Below, in pieces: positions 8,941 to 18,190 of a stretch of DNA of 64,000 bases (position 1 is the stretch's first letter; each line of letters begins with the position of its first letter). Location of the stretch: positions 358,941 through 422,940 of the forward strand of contig NZ_JAJNOR010000004.1 of the NCBI RefSeq assembly GCF_021044755.1. Direction: 5' to 3'. Source of the DNA: Lientehia hominis. GTDB lineage: Bacteria > Bacillota > Clostridia > Lachnospirales > Lachnospiraceae. A program made the translations under genes and the position numbers. The notes under the pieces are model-generated. The model saw nothing but the letters and a program-made list of their open reading frames with translations. It was not told the DNA's origin and did no database searches.

Positions 8941-10239
8941 TCACGGTTCTACGATTACGCCCTGAGTATATTCGTTTTTCGTCCGATAACCGAATTTATG
9001 ATATACTACGGATTGATACAGATTGGAGGCGAAGACCTCCTGGTTCAGCATATCGAAGCCTATGGGCGCCAGCCGGTTTTCCGCGTCAGCCATTTTGGTA
9101 AGGAGCGGGATAGAGCCGTTCTTTTTTATACCCTTCAGCAAAGGGCCGGAAGACTTTTTGAAGCCCAGGACTCTGGCATAGGGAACAAAGTCGTTGCTTT
9201 TATACCGGGCGATATCATCCACCCGGATATCCAGCAGAATATGCAGCAAAGCACGGCTGATCCTCGTCCTGGTGTATTGCTTGCATTTCACCGAATCAAT
9301 AAAATCCGAGAATGTGGAAACATCGGTCAGACAGTTTTTGATCCGGTTTTCCAGCTCAGGGGAAAGATCGGAATAGTCTGTTAAATCCGCATTCCGTGCG
9401 GAAAGAAGTTTATATAAGAGAACAGAAGAAAAATCATCCACAAAGATCGGCAGACGCTTATTAAAGTTTTCTGCAATCAGGCAGTAGGCTTCTTCCGGCA
9501 CATAAGAACGGACTGTTTTCATGGTTTGCGACATAGGTCCGGAAGCCAGACCGGTGATTCTTGAATGAAAGACATGACGGATGGCAGAAGAAGAACAAAA
9601 CGGGGCAGAAAGAGCTTTAGAAAGATAATCCGAAGTCCGCAGGATAGTGGCGGGCTTGATGGAAGAACGCCTTCTGTACAGAGCTTTTAAGTATTCAATG
9701 CCCAGAATGTTGTTGGGCGTGGAAAGAAGTGCGTTTACCTGATCCGTAAGACGGTCCTCAGGAGCAGACGGCAGCGCATTTAGGGAAAGATAAGAGAGAA
9801 GCGCCTGATTTCTGGCGGCCGGATAGCTGAGTCCCCTTTTCAGCAGATCTTTGATGAGCTGAGAAAATTCCTTCGGTTCATCGGACAGGATGGACGCGAC
9901 AGATGACATCAGGGCCAGATCGCCGCTTTCGCTTCCAAAACAGAGTGAATCGACAATTCCCAGCTTATCCAGGATGGAGACCGCGCCCGCGGCAAAATAT
10001 TCGGCGCTTCCTATGGCGAAAGGCACCGGCAGTTCAAGAATCAGATCTGCTCCGGACCGCAGTGCGATATGAGTCCTTAAATACTTGTCCATACAGGCCG
10101 GTTCACCGCGCTGAACATAATTTCCGCTCATGACTGCAATGCAGTAATCGGCGCCGGTGACCTTTTTTGCCTGCTGGATATGATAGCTGTGTCCGTTGTG
10201 GAACGGATTGTATTCTGTGATCAGACCGACAACCCTCAT
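8941..10239 (-). CDS. tmcAL: tRNA(Met) cytidine acetate ligase
   Basis: A 432-residue YlbM/TmcAL protein, which uses ATP and acetate to make N4-acetylcytidine at the wobble position of elongator tRNA-Met. The nucleotidyltransferase signature GLITEYNPFHNGH lies at residues 5-17 and contains the HxGH motif; MSGNYVQRGEP and LILELPVPFAIGSAEYFA are diagnostic. Length matches the family. In Bacillus it neighbours ylbN (DUF177) and rpmF, and the same genes lie close by here, with pta in between. Use of free acetate may suit an organism that makes acetate as its main product. Confidence 0.93.
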   Translation of the reverse strand: MRVVGLITEYNPFHNGHSYHIQQAKKVTGADYCIAVMSGNYVQRGEPACMDKYLRTHIALRSGADLILELPVPFAIGSAEYFAAGAVSILDKLGIVDSLCFGSESGDLALMSSVASILSDEPKEFSQLIKDLLKRGLSYPAARNQALLSYLSLNALPSAPEDRLTDQVNALLSTPNNILGIEYLKALYRRRSSIKPATILRTSDYLSKALSAPFCSSSAIRHVFHSRITGLASGPMSQTMKTVRSYVPEEAYCLIAENFNKRLPIFVDDFSSVLLYKLLSARNADLTDYSDLSPELENRIKNCLTDVSTFSDFIDSVKCKQYTRTRISRALLHILLDIRVDDIARYKSNDFVPYARVLGFKKSSGPLLKGIKKNGSIPLLTKMADAENRLAPIGFDMLNQEVFASNLYQSVVYHKFGYRTKNEYTQGVIVEP

Positions 10240-10366
10240 AAGCCCACACTCCTTTCTTCTGTATTTAATTTTATTTTAAAACAGAAGGGGAAAAAAGACA
10301 AGATGCAATTGTCTGTAAATGTGCCGATAAAGAGTGGAATGTGTGAAATAAAGTACAGAAATTCCC

Positions 10367-10395
10367 TTGTGAAGTGAATCCATATGCGTTATAAT
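10367..10395 (+). promoter_or_regulatory. Candidate sigma-A promoter of pta
   Basis: TTGTGA and TATAAT separated by 17 bases, 49 bases before the pta ATG. The -10 is perfect, the -35 matches four of six positions. Confidence 0.65.
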
Positions 10396-10443
10396 ATGAT
10401 ATTAGATTAGAATTTAACGAACCACGAAAGGAGCCTTATCATC

Positions 10444-11439
10444 ATGGCGTTTATTGACACGGTTAAAGCGAAAGCAAAAAGCAACAAAAAGACGATCATT
10501 CTGCCCGAATCCATGGACAGAAGAACCTTTGAGGCGGCAGCTCAGATTCTGGAGGAGGATTTTGCGGACCTCATCATCATCGGTACTCCCGAGGAGATAG
10601 CAGAAAACAGCAAAGGACTGGATATCTCCAAGGCGACCATCATCGATCCTCATACATACGAGAAGACTCAGGAGTATATAGACCTGTTTGTCGAACTCCG
10701 GAAAGCAAAGGGCATGACTCCGGAGAAGGCGAAGGAGACCATTTTCAATGATTATGCTTACTACGGATGCCTGATGATCAAGTCCGGACATGCAGACGGC
10801 ATGGTATCCGGCGCCTGCCATTCCACGGCAAACACCCTTCGTCCCTGTCTGCAGATCGTAAAAACTAAGCCCGGTACAAAGCTGGTATCCGCATTTTTCC
10901 TGATGGTAGTTCCGGACTGCGAGCTCGGCGAGGAAGGTACGTTTGTATTCTCTGACTGCGGCCTGAACCAGAATCCGAATCCGGAGGAGCTGGCTGCTAT
11001 CGCAGGCTCTTCAGCAGAGTCCTTCCGTCTTCTGGTAGGCAAAGAGCCGAAGGTCGCGATGCTTTCCCATTCTACCATGGGCAGTGCAAAACACGCAGAT
11101 GTGGATAAGGTAGTGGAGGCTACAAAGATCGCGAAGGAAACATATCCGGATCTCAAGCTGGACGGCGAGATGCAGCTGGACGCGGCGATCGTTCCCAGCG
11201 TAGGCGCTTCCAAGGCTCCCGGCAGTGAAGTGGCGGGACAGGCCAATGTACTGATCTTCCCTGACCTGGATGCGGGAAACATCGGCTATAAGCTGGTACA
11301 GAGACTCGGAAAGGCAGAAGCTTACGGTCCCATGACCCAGGGCATTGCGGCTCCGGTAAACGATCTTTCCAGAGGCTGCAGCGCTTCTGATATCGTAGGC
11401 GTGGTTGCCATTACCGCGGTACAGGCCCAGGCCCAGTAA
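10444..11439 (+). CDS. pta: Phosphate acetyltransferase
   Basis: A 331-residue short-form Pta that converts acetyl-CoA and phosphate to acetyl-phosphate. Family landmarks: IILPESMDRRTFEAA, DGMVSGACHSTA, FFLMVVPD, FVFSDCGLNQNPN, and the C-terminal VQRLGKAEAYGPMTQGI with the DLSRGCS motif. In this acetogen it would take acetyl-CoA from glycolysis and from the acetyl-CoA synthase encoded near the right end, giving ATP once acetate kinase acts. ackA, a frequent neighbour, is not in the window. It has its own promoter and a separate promoter follows it, so it appears to be a single-gene unit. Confidence 0.96.
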   Translation: MAFIDTVKAKAKSNKKTIILPESMDRRTFEAAAQILEEDFADLIIIGTPEEIAENSKGLDISKATIIDPHTYEKTQEYIDLFVELRKAKGMTPEKAKETIFNDYAYYGCLMIKSGHADGMVSGACHSTANTLRPCLQIVKTKPGTKLVSAFFLMVVPDCELGEEGTFVFSDCGLNQNPNPEELAAIAGSSAESFRLLVGKEPKVAMLSHSTMGSAKHADVDKVVEATKIAKETYPDLKLDGEMQLDAAIVPSVGASKAPGSEVAGQANVLIFPDLDAGNIGYKLVQRLGKAEAYGPMTQGIAAPVNDLSRGCSASDIVGVVAITAVQAQAQ

Positions 11440-11477
11440 AAAGAACCTTTGATCGTTGGCAATCTGCGCGATAATTG

Positions 11478-11506
11478 TTGACAAATTGAATGCACCTATG
11501 TATAAT
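11478..11506 (+). promoter_or_regulatory. Consensus sigma-A promoter
   Basis: TTGACA, 17-base spacer, TATAAT: a full consensus vegetative promoter, 28 bases before the DUF177 gene that leads into rpmF. Confidence 0.88.
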
Positions 11507-11533
11507 AGTACAGGTGTGTATTAGGAGAATACT

Positions 11534-12055
11534 ATGCACATTCATTTATCAGACTCCCTGACCCATGAACAGGAGACAAAAGATTACACGGCAGAGCTGG
11601 AATTTGACGTGTTTGAGAACGGGGTAGCCGACTATCCGGTCATAGATAAGAAGCCTGTGAAGCTGCGGGTGACCAATACCGGAGATAAAAAGCTGCTCAT
11701 TGAGGCAGATGTGTCGTTTGCTCTCGTGATGCCTTGTGACCGTTGTCTGGAAGCTGTGACCGTTCCTTTTTCTTTCCCGATCAGCCGTTTGGCCGATTTT
11801 CGTGAAGGAAAAGAGGAATCAGAGGAGCCGGAGGAGCAACCGTATATCGAAGGATATACCCTGGATGTGGATGTGTTGGTACGCGATGAGCTGTTCGTGC
11901 ATATGCCTATGAAAGTTCTGTGCAGGGAAGACTGCAAAGGAATCTGTAATAGATGTGGTGCAAATCTCAATCATGGGGTTTGCGGCTGCGAGGTCACGGA
12001 ACAGGACCCCAGGATGGCGGTTATCCGTGATATTTTCAGAGACGCGAATCAGTAA
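11534..12055 (+). CDS. yceD: DUF177 (YceD/YlbN) protein
   Basis: A 173-residue YceD-family protein with the conserved CDRCLE motif near residue 72 and a C-terminal cysteine cluster CREDCKGICNRCG. YceD proteins are encoded next to rpmF in most bacteria and are implicated in rRNA accumulation (in plants and E. coli). That arrangement holds here, with rpmF 40 bases downstream and both behind a consensus promoter. Confidence 0.9.
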   Translation: MHIHLSDSLTHEQETKDYTAELEFDVFENGVADYPVIDKKPVKLRVTNTGDKKLLIEADVSFALVMPCDRCLEAVTVPFSFPISRLADFREGKEESEEPEEQPYIEGYTLDVDVLVRDELFVHMPMKVLCREDCKGICNRCGANLNHGVCGCEVTEQDPRMAVIRDIFRDANQ

Positions 12056-12095
12056 TGCATGAAATGAAATTTATCGGTTAAGGAGGTGTGTGACC

Positions 12096-12275
12096 ATGTC
12101 TATCTGTCCCAAAAATAAGCATTCAAAGGCGAGAAGAGACAGCCACAGGGCAAACTGGAAGATGAGCGCAGTGAATTTAGTGAAGTGCAGCAAATGCGGT
12201 GCTTTGACGATGCCTCATAGAGTTTGCAAGGCTTGCGGCTGCTATAATAAGAAAGAAATCATCAACGTAGATTGA
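12096..12275 (+). CDS. rpmF: 50S ribosomal protein L32
   Basis: A 59-residue L32 of the zinc-binding type: CSKCG and CKACGC form the four-cysteine site. The start is ATG 12096, eight bases after AGGAGGTG; the in-frame GTG at 12090 is too close to that site. The gene ends just before a strong terminator, closing the yceD-rpmF operon. Confidence 0.96.
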   Translation: MSICPKNKHSKARRDSHRANWKMSAVNLVKCSKCGALTMPHRVCKACGCYNKKEIINVD

Positions 12276-12288
12276 TGGATTGGCTTGA

Positions 12289-12321
12289 GACGGGCTTTCC
12301 TGAAAGGAAGCCCGTCTTTTT
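12289..12321 (+). terminator. Rho-independent terminator after rpmF
   Basis: Perfect 12-bp stem GACGGGCTTTCC / GGAAAGCCCGTC around a TGAA-type loop, then five T residues. Confidence 0.92.
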
Positions 12322-12355
12322 CATTATGCTCAAATATAGAAAATTGGAAAAATCA

Positions 12356-12384
12356 TTGATTTATAGATTGATATTGTGTATATT
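12356..12384 (+). promoter_or_regulatory. Candidate promoter of the plsX operon
   Basis: TTGATT, 17-base spacer, TATATT. It lies about 115 bases before plsX; I see no clear FapR or FabT operator in the leader. Confidence 0.6.
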
Positions 12385-12500
12385 ATTTCTTAGAATCCTT
12401 CGGACATGGCATGGCACTTTCGAAAGTTGCGGCCGCTTCTCTCTGCATAGGAGAAAGGTACCGGAAGATATTAGGTTCTTCGTAATATGGAGGAAAGAAG

Positions 12501-13520
12501 ATGCAGGAAACAGTTAGAGTTGCGCTGGACGCCATGGGCGGCGACAATGCTCCCGGTGAGATGGTAAAAGGCGCAGTGGATGCGGTGAATGCGAAAGAAA
12601 ATATCCAGGTCATCCTGGTGGGAAAAGAAGAAGCGATAAAAGCGGAGCTTTCTAAGCACACCTATCCAAAGGACAGAATTGAGATCCGCAGCGCATCGGA
12701 GGTGATCACCACAGAGGAAGCGCCGGTCACGGCCATCAGAAGAAAAAAGGACTCTTCTATCGTAGTGGCTCAGACCATGGTGAAGAAGGGAGAGGCCGAT
12801 GCCTTTGTTTCTGCCGGAAGCACTGGGGCCATTTTAGTGGGAGGCCAGCTGGTGGTAGGCAGAATCCGGGGAGTGGAAAGGCCGCCTCTGGCGACACTGA
12901 TCCCCACAACAAAGGGCGTGTCCCTTCTGGTGGACAGCGGAGCGAATGTGGACGCCCGTGCCAGTCATCTGGTACAGTTTGCGAAAATGGGTTCTATTTA
13001 TATGGAGCATGTCATAGGCATTAAAAAACCAAGGGTCGCCATAGTCAATGTGGGAGTGGAGGAAGAAAAAGGAAATGCTTTGGTTAAGGAGACATTTCCG
13101 CTTCTCAAGGAATGTGGCGATATCTGCTTCACAGGAAGCATAGAGGCGAGAGAGATACCTCACGGCGGCGCGGACGTGATCGTGGCAGAGGGCTTCTCCG
13201 GCAATGTGATCTTGAAGCTGTATGAGGGGCTTGGATCTGCCCTCATCGGAGAAATAAAGAAGGGTATGATGTCTACCTTCCGTTCTAAAATGGGAGCTCT
13301 TTTGGTGAAGCCAGCTCTAAAGGAAACACTTAAGACCTTTGATGCCACAGAGTACGGCGGAGCGCCGATGCTGGGGCTTAACGGATTGGTAGTGAAAACT
13401 CATGGGAACGCCGGCGCGAAAGAAGTGAGGAACACGATCTTCCAGTGTGTGACGTTTAAAGAGCAGAAAATTAATGAGAAAATGAAAGCGTGTTTTATAA
13501 AAAAAGAGGAGAATGAATAG
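12501..13520 (+). CDS. plsX: Phosphate acyltransferase PlsX
   Basis: A 339-residue PlsX, which makes acyl-phosphate from acyl-ACP for phosphatidic acid synthesis. Diagnostic opening VRVALDAMGGDNAP and later GADAFVSAGSTGA-like (EADAFVSAGSTGA), GANVDAR and VAEGFSGNV. Starts after GGAGGAAAGAAG. It heads the conserved block plsX-acpP-rnc-smc-ftsY. The rest of the fatty-acid synthesis operon is not adjacent. Confidence 0.96.
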   Translation: MQETVRVALDAMGGDNAPGEMVKGAVDAVNAKENIQVILVGKEEAIKAELSKHTYPKDRIEIRSASEVITTEEAPVTAIRRKKDSSIVVAQTMVKKGEADAFVSAGSTGAILVGGQLVVGRIRGVERPPLATLIPTTKGVSLLVDSGANVDARASHLVQFAKMGSIYMEHVIGIKKPRVAIVNVGVEEEKGNALVKETFPLLKECGDICFTGSIEAREIPHGGADVIVAEGFSGNVILKLYEGLGSALIGEIKKGMMSTFRSKMGALLVKPALKETLKTFDATEYGGAPMLGLNGLVVKTHGNAGAKEVRNTIFQCVTFKEQKINEKMKACFIKKEENE

Positions 13521-13536
13521 GAAAGGGTGAATTTCT

Positions 13537-13767
13537 ATGGAATTTGAAAAACTACAGGGGATTATTGCAGAGGTATTGAATGTAGAGACAGATGAGATAA
13601 CGATGGACACTACGTTTGTGGACGATCTGGGAGCGGATTCGCTGGATATATTCCAGATCATCATGGGGATCGAGGAAGAGTTTGATATCGAGATTCCCAA
13701 CGAAGCGGCGGAGCAGATCGTCACGGTGGGAGACGCGGTGGAGCAGATCAAGAGCGCATGCAATTAA
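13537..13767 (+). CDS. acpP: Acyl carrier protein
   Basis: A 76-residue ACP with the phosphopantetheine attachment motif GADSLD (Ser-37 region) and acidic helices. Supplies acyl groups to PlsX, whose gene is 16 bases upstream. A weak hairpin (AAAGCCC/GGGCTTT) between 13785 and 13813 may partly terminate or process the message before rnc. Confidence 0.95.
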   Translation: MEFEKLQGIIAEVLNVETDEITMDTTFVDDLGADSLDIFQIIMGIEEEFDIEIPNEAAEQIVTVGDAVEQIKSACN

Positions 13768-13843
13768 ATAACGGATTCGGAAAAAGCCCTGGCCGGATTT
13801 CGGATGGGGCTTTGCTTTTAGGAATAAGTAAGGGGAAAGAAAC

Positions 13844-14542
13844 ATGAATCAGGAATTTGAAAAATTAAAAATGCTGGAAGATACAGTCGGCTATGTGTTC
13901 TGTGACAAGGCGCTTTTATACCATGCCATGGTACACAGCTCCTATACCAATGAGCACCGAATGAAGCGTTCTGAGAATAATGAGCGTCTGGAGTTTCTGG
14001 GGGATGCGGTCCTTGAGCTGTCCAGCAGTGATTATCTATACCGGGAATTCCCGGACAAGCCCGAGGGGGAGATGACCAAGCTGCGCGCCAGTGTCGTATG
14101 CGAACCCACTCTGGCATACTGTGCGAGAACGATCGAACTGGGACAGTATCTGTTTCTGGGAAAAGGAGAGGACGCTGAGGGAGGAAGGCAGAGAGATTCG
14201 ATTCTTTCGGACGCTTTGGAAGCGCTGATCGGCGCAATCTATCTCGACGGTGGTTTTGCTAATGCAAAGGAGTTTATCTTTCGTTTTATCATGAATGATT
14301 TGGAGCATAAGAAGCTTTTTTACGATAGCAAGACTATCCTGCAGGAAATGGTACAGAGCCGGTATGAGGGAGGCCTGTCTTACGAGCTTCTTGAAGAGAA
14401 AGGACCCGACCACTGCAAGGTGTTCCGTGTTCAGGCGGTGATTGCCGGAAATGCGGCCGGAGAAGGAGAAGGACGGACGAAAAAGGCGGCGGAACAGATG
14501 GCGGCGTATAAGACCATCCTGATGCTGAGGGAAAAGGAATAA
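13844..14542 (+). CDS. rnc: Ribonuclease III
   Basis: A 232-residue double-strand-specific RNase that processes rRNA precursors. The catalytic signature NNERLEFLGDAVLEL is at about residues 45-59, and the second acidic site is SDALEALIGAIYLDGG. Residues about 160-230 form the dsRNA-binding domain ending in GRTKKAAEQMAA. Six bases separate it from smc, indicating one transcript. Confidence 0.97.
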   Translation: MNQEFEKLKMLEDTVGYVFCDKALLYHAMVHSSYTNEHRMKRSENNERLEFLGDAVLELSSSDYLYREFPDKPEGEMTKLRASVVCEPTLAYCARTIELGQYLFLGKGEDAEGGRQRDSILSDALEALIGAIYLDGGFANAKEFIFRFIMNDLEHKKLFYDSKTILQEMVQSRYEGGLSYELLEEKGPDHCKVFRVQAVIAGNAAGEGEGRTKKAAEQMAAYKTILMLREKE

Positions 14543-14548
14543 GAACTT

Positions 14549-17500
14549 ATGTTTCTAAAGAGTATTGAGGTGCAGGGATTTAAATCCTTTGCCAATAAAA
14601 TCCTATTTGAATTTAATGACGGCATCACCGGAATCGTGGGGCCGAATGGAAGCGGAAAGAGCAACGTGGCCGACGCAGTCCGCTGGGTGCTGGGTGAACA
14701 GAGCGCGAAGCAGCTCAGAGGAGCCAGCATGCAGGACGTTATATTTTCCGGAACGCAAAATCGAAAGCCCCAGGGTTATGCTTATGTGGCGATCACCCTC
14801 GACAATTCCGACCATTCCCTTCCCATAGACTACGATGAAGTCACCGTATCCAGACGGGTTTACCGTTCCGGAGAAAGTGAATATCTGCTTAATGGAGCGG
14901 CGTGCCGTCTGCGGGATATCAATGAGATGTTTTATGATACCGGCATTGGGAAAGAAGGCTATTCTATCATCGGACAAGGGCAGATTGATAAAATTTTGAG
15001 CGGAAAGCCCGAAGATCGGAGGGAGCTTTTTGACGAAGCAGCCGGAATTGTAAAATTTAAAAAAAGAAAGAATATTGCTCAAAAGAAGCTTTTGGATGAA
15101 CAGCAGAACCTGGTCAGAGTGACTGATATCCTGACCGAGCTGGAAAAACAGGTGGGTCCTTTGGAAGAACAGTCTGGAAAAGCGAAGGAATATCTCAGGC
15201 TGAAGGAAGAACTGAAGAATTTGGACATGCACAGCTTCTTTCTGGAAAGCCAGGCTCAAAAAGAGAAAAAAAAGAGTATAGAGGATAATCTGACGGCGGT
15301 TTCTGCTGATCTTAATGAGAGTCGGAGGCGTTCAGAGGAACTGAAGGGCCGGTATGATGAATTGGCAGAAACTATTTCCCAGGTGGATGAGAAACTGGAG
15401 TACAGCCGAACAGAGTTGGGGAACAGCCATCTGGCATTGGAATCCATGGAAGGCCGCATAAAGGTGCTGGAGGAGCAGATCCATACGGAAGAGGCCAGTG
15501 AAGAGCATGTGAAGGCCCGTATGTCGGCTATTTCCCGGGAGCTTTCTGATAAAATAGAGCAAAAAACAGGTTTCACCAGGCAAAAAGGAGAAATCAACGA
15601 GATTCTGGATGCTCTGGACGACAGGCAGGGGCTGCTCCGTGAAAAGATTGAGGAAGATGAAGACAGGATTCATGCGCTGGAATTTGAGATTAGCACCAAG
15701 AAAAACGACATTTTAGGCACATTAAATGATAAAGCGTCCCTGGGAGCAAAAAATCAGCGGTTTGTGACTTTGCTGGAGCAGAATCAGGTCAGAAAAAGCG
15801 AGCTGAGCCAGAGGCTTCTCAGGGTGAAGAGCGAAGAAGAGGCGCAGAAACAGGTCATAGACCGGATCAAGGTTCAGATTAAAGTAACGAATGAAGAAAT
15901 AGACGGACTCAGCCGTGAGAACGAGGAAAAAAACCTGGCATATAAGGATGCACAGGAAAATTACTATCGTGAGAATAAGATTCTGAATCAGAAGCAGCAG
16001 GAATATCATACACTTCGAACGAGACTGGAATCTCTCAGGAATCTGGCGGAACGGTATGAAGGATACGGAAACAGTATCCGGAAGGTCATGGAGGCAAAGA
16101 CTTCAACACCGGGAATCATCGGTGTCGTAGCGGATCTTCTGGAGACACCGAAGGAATATGAAACAGCCATAGAGACAGCCCTGGGCGGTTCTATTCAGAA
16201 TGTGGTGACGGATTCTGAGTCCACGGCGAAGAATCTGATTCAGTATCTGAAGAAGAATAAATTTGGCCGGGCGACTTTTCTGCCCTTAACGAGTATCACG
16301 GCCCGGGGCGGATTCCAGAAGAAAGAAGCGCTTGGGGAGCCGGGAGTCATAGGCCTTGCTCATGATCTGGTCAGTGTAAAAGGCGGATACAACAAGCTGG
16401 CTGAATACCTGTTGGGCAGGATTCTGGTGGTCGACAACATTGATCACGCCATTGCCCTCGCGAAAAAATTCAAATATTCGCTTCGGATCGTCACTTTAGA
16501 AGGAGAGCTTTTGAATGCAGGCGGTTCCATGACAGGAGGCGCTTTCCGCAACAGCAGCAATCTTCTTGGCAGAAAGAGAGAGCTGGAGGAGCTGGAGCGC
16601 TCTATGAATCAAGTGCTTTCCCAGTATGACAAGGTGCAGGAGAGGGTCACGGCAGTCTCGAAGGAAATGAAGAACCTTCAGGAGGCCATCGAGACAAACA
16701 GAGACGCTCTTCAGAAAGCACAGGTGTCATTGTCCTCTCTTGAGGCGAACTTATCCGGCGCCGGTAAGAAGGCGGAAGAGATTGCCGCGGGATATGAAAG
16801 TATTGCGGCAGAAGGAAGACAGCTTGCGGCTCAGTTTGCGGAGATCGAAGCTGAAAAAGCAGAATTAAAAGCAGAAAGCAAAGACCTGGAATCGAAGAAT
16901 AAGGAATATGAAAGAGAAATAAAGAAATTAGAGACGAAGGCCGAAAAAGAACGGGAAAAGCGGGAAGCCCACAGGGCAGAATATTCCAAGGCCCAGCTGG
17001 AATTTTCCTCCATGTCCCAGAAGGACAGCTTTATTTTGGAGAACATTCTCCGGATCACAGGAGAGGCAGGACGTCTGAAGGAGGAAGAAGCTTCCCTTCG
17101 GGAAAGTATGGAGTGCTGCAGAAAAAATGTGGAGGAAAAACGGGCGCAGATCGTATCAATCCGCAGTCAGATAGATGAAAAGGCGGAAGAGTCAGTTCGT
17201 CTGGAAACTTCTATTTCTGAATATACGGCTGAAAAAGAGCGGTATGCGAAGGAACAGAGGAGCTTTTTTGAAAAAAGAGAGGCTCTCTCCAATGAGATCA
17301 GCCGGCTGGACAAGGAGGTCTATCGTCTGGAAAGTCAGAAGGAAAAATGTGAGGAATCGATCGAACAGCAGATTCAATATCTCTGGGAGGAATATGAGCT
17401 CACACCTTCTGCCGTTTCTGCCATGTCATTTGAGGAGGAGCTCAGCCTGACTGCCATACGCCGGCAAGTGGCGGCGCTCAGGCAGGCAATCAAGGAGCTG

Positions 17501-18103
17501 GGCCCGGTCAACGTAAACGCCATTGAGGACTACAAAGAGATATCGGAGCGGTATTTCTTTATGAAGGGACAGCACGATGATCTGAAAAAAGCAGAGGAAA
17601 GCCTGGTTCAGATCATTGAAGAACTGGACAGCGGCATGCGGCGCCAGTTTGAGGAGAAATTCAGGGATATCAGATTGGAATTCGACAGAGTATTCAGGGA
17701 GCTTTTCGGCGGAGGCCAGGGAACTTTGGAGCTGGTGGAGGGAGAGGACCTTCTGGAAGCAGGAATTCAGATCATCGCGCAGCCTCCCGGCAAGAAACTT
17801 CAGAATATGATGCAGCTGAGCGGCGGAGAAAAGGCGCTGACGGCGATCAGCCTGCTGTTCGCCATCCAGAATCTGAAGCCGTCCCCGTTCTGTCTTCTGG
17901 ACGAGATCGAGGCGGCCTTAGACGACAGTAATGTAGGGCGTTATGCAGCCTATCTGGAGAAGCTTAAGAAGCATACACAGTTTATTGTGATAACCCATAG
18001 AAGGGGGACTATGCTGATCGCTGACCGGCTGTATGGCATCACCATGCAGGAAAAAGGCGTGTCGACGCTGGTTTCGGTAGACCTTACGGAACAGCCGGCA
18101 TAA
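14549..18103 (+). CDS. smc: Chromosome segregation protein SMC
   Basis: An 1,184-residue SMC ATPase of the condensin complex. Walker A GPNGSGKSN is near residue 32; two long coiled coils (about 165-500 and 680-1010) flank the hinge (about 510-650, with GGSIQNVVTD and GGSMTGGAF). The C-terminal head carries the signature LSGGEKALTAISLLFAI and Walker B FCLLDEIEAALDD. Length is normal. The rnc-smc-ftsY order is conserved in Firmicutes. Confidence 0.98.
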   Translation: MFLKSIEVQGFKSFANKILFEFNDGITGIVGPNGSGKSNVADAVRWVLGEQSAKQLRGASMQDVIFSGTQNRKPQGYAYVAITLDNSDHSLPIDYDEVTVSRRVYRSGESEYLLNGAACRLRDINEMFYDTGIGKEGYSIIGQGQIDKILSGKPEDRRELFDEAAGIVKFKKRKNIAQKKLLDEQQNLVRVTDILTELEKQVGPLEEQSGKAKEYLRLKEELKNLDMHSFFLESQAQKEKKKSIEDNLTAVSADLNESRRRSEELKGRYDELAETISQVDEKLEYSRTELGNSHLALESMEGRIKVLEEQIHTEEASEEHVKARMSAISRELSDKIEQKTGFTRQKGEINEILDALDDRQGLLREKIEEDEDRIHALEFEISTKKNDILGTLNDKASLGAKNQRFVTLLEQNQVRKSELSQRLLRVKSEEEAQKQVIDRIKVQIKVTNEEIDGLSRENEEKNLAYKDAQENYYRENKILNQKQQEYHTLRTRLESLRNLAERYEGYGNSIRKVMEAKTSTPGIIGVVADLLETPKEYETAIETALGGSIQNVVTDSESTAKNLIQYLKKNKFGRATFLPLTSITARGGFQKKEALGEPGVIGLAHDLVSVKGGYNKLAEYLLGRILVVDNIDHAIALAKKFKYSLRIVTLEGELLNAGGSMTGGAFRNSSNLLGRKRELEELERSMNQVLSQYDKVQERVTAVSKEMKNLQEAIETNRDALQKAQVSLSSLEANLSGAGKKAEEIAAGYESIAAEGRQLAAQFAEIEAEKAELKAESKDLESKNKEYEREIKKLETKAEKEREKREAHRAEYSKAQLEFSSMSQKDSFILENILRITGEAGRLKEEEASLRESMECCRKNVEEKRAQIVSIRSQIDEKAEESVRLETSISEYTAEKERYAKEQRSFFEKREALSNEISRLDKEVYRLESQKEKCEESIEQQIQYLWEEYELTPSAVSAMSFEEELSLTAIRRQVAALRQAIKELGPVNVNAIEDYKEISERYFFMKGQHDDLKKAEESLVQIIEELDSGMRRQFEEKFRDIRLEFDRVFRELFGGGQGTLELVEGEDLLEAGIQIIAQPPGKKLQNMMQLSGGEKALTAISLLFAIQNLKPSPFCLLDEIEAALDDSNVGRYAAYLEKLKKHTQFIVITHRRGTMLIADRLYGITMQEKGVSTLVSVDLTEQPA

Positions 18104-18136
18104 CCTGCAGATATGTCAGGCTTAGTCTATAGTTAT

Positions 18137-18166
18137 TTGACAGAATAGCAGAAACAGGTGTACATT
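18137..18166 (+). promoter_or_regulatory. Candidate promoter of ftsY
   Basis: TTGACA, 18-base spacer, TACATT, 25 bases before the ftsY ATG. The -35 is perfect; the -10 matches three of six positions. Confidence 0.45.
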
Positions 18167-18190
18167 TAGTATAACGGAGGAGGCGCATAT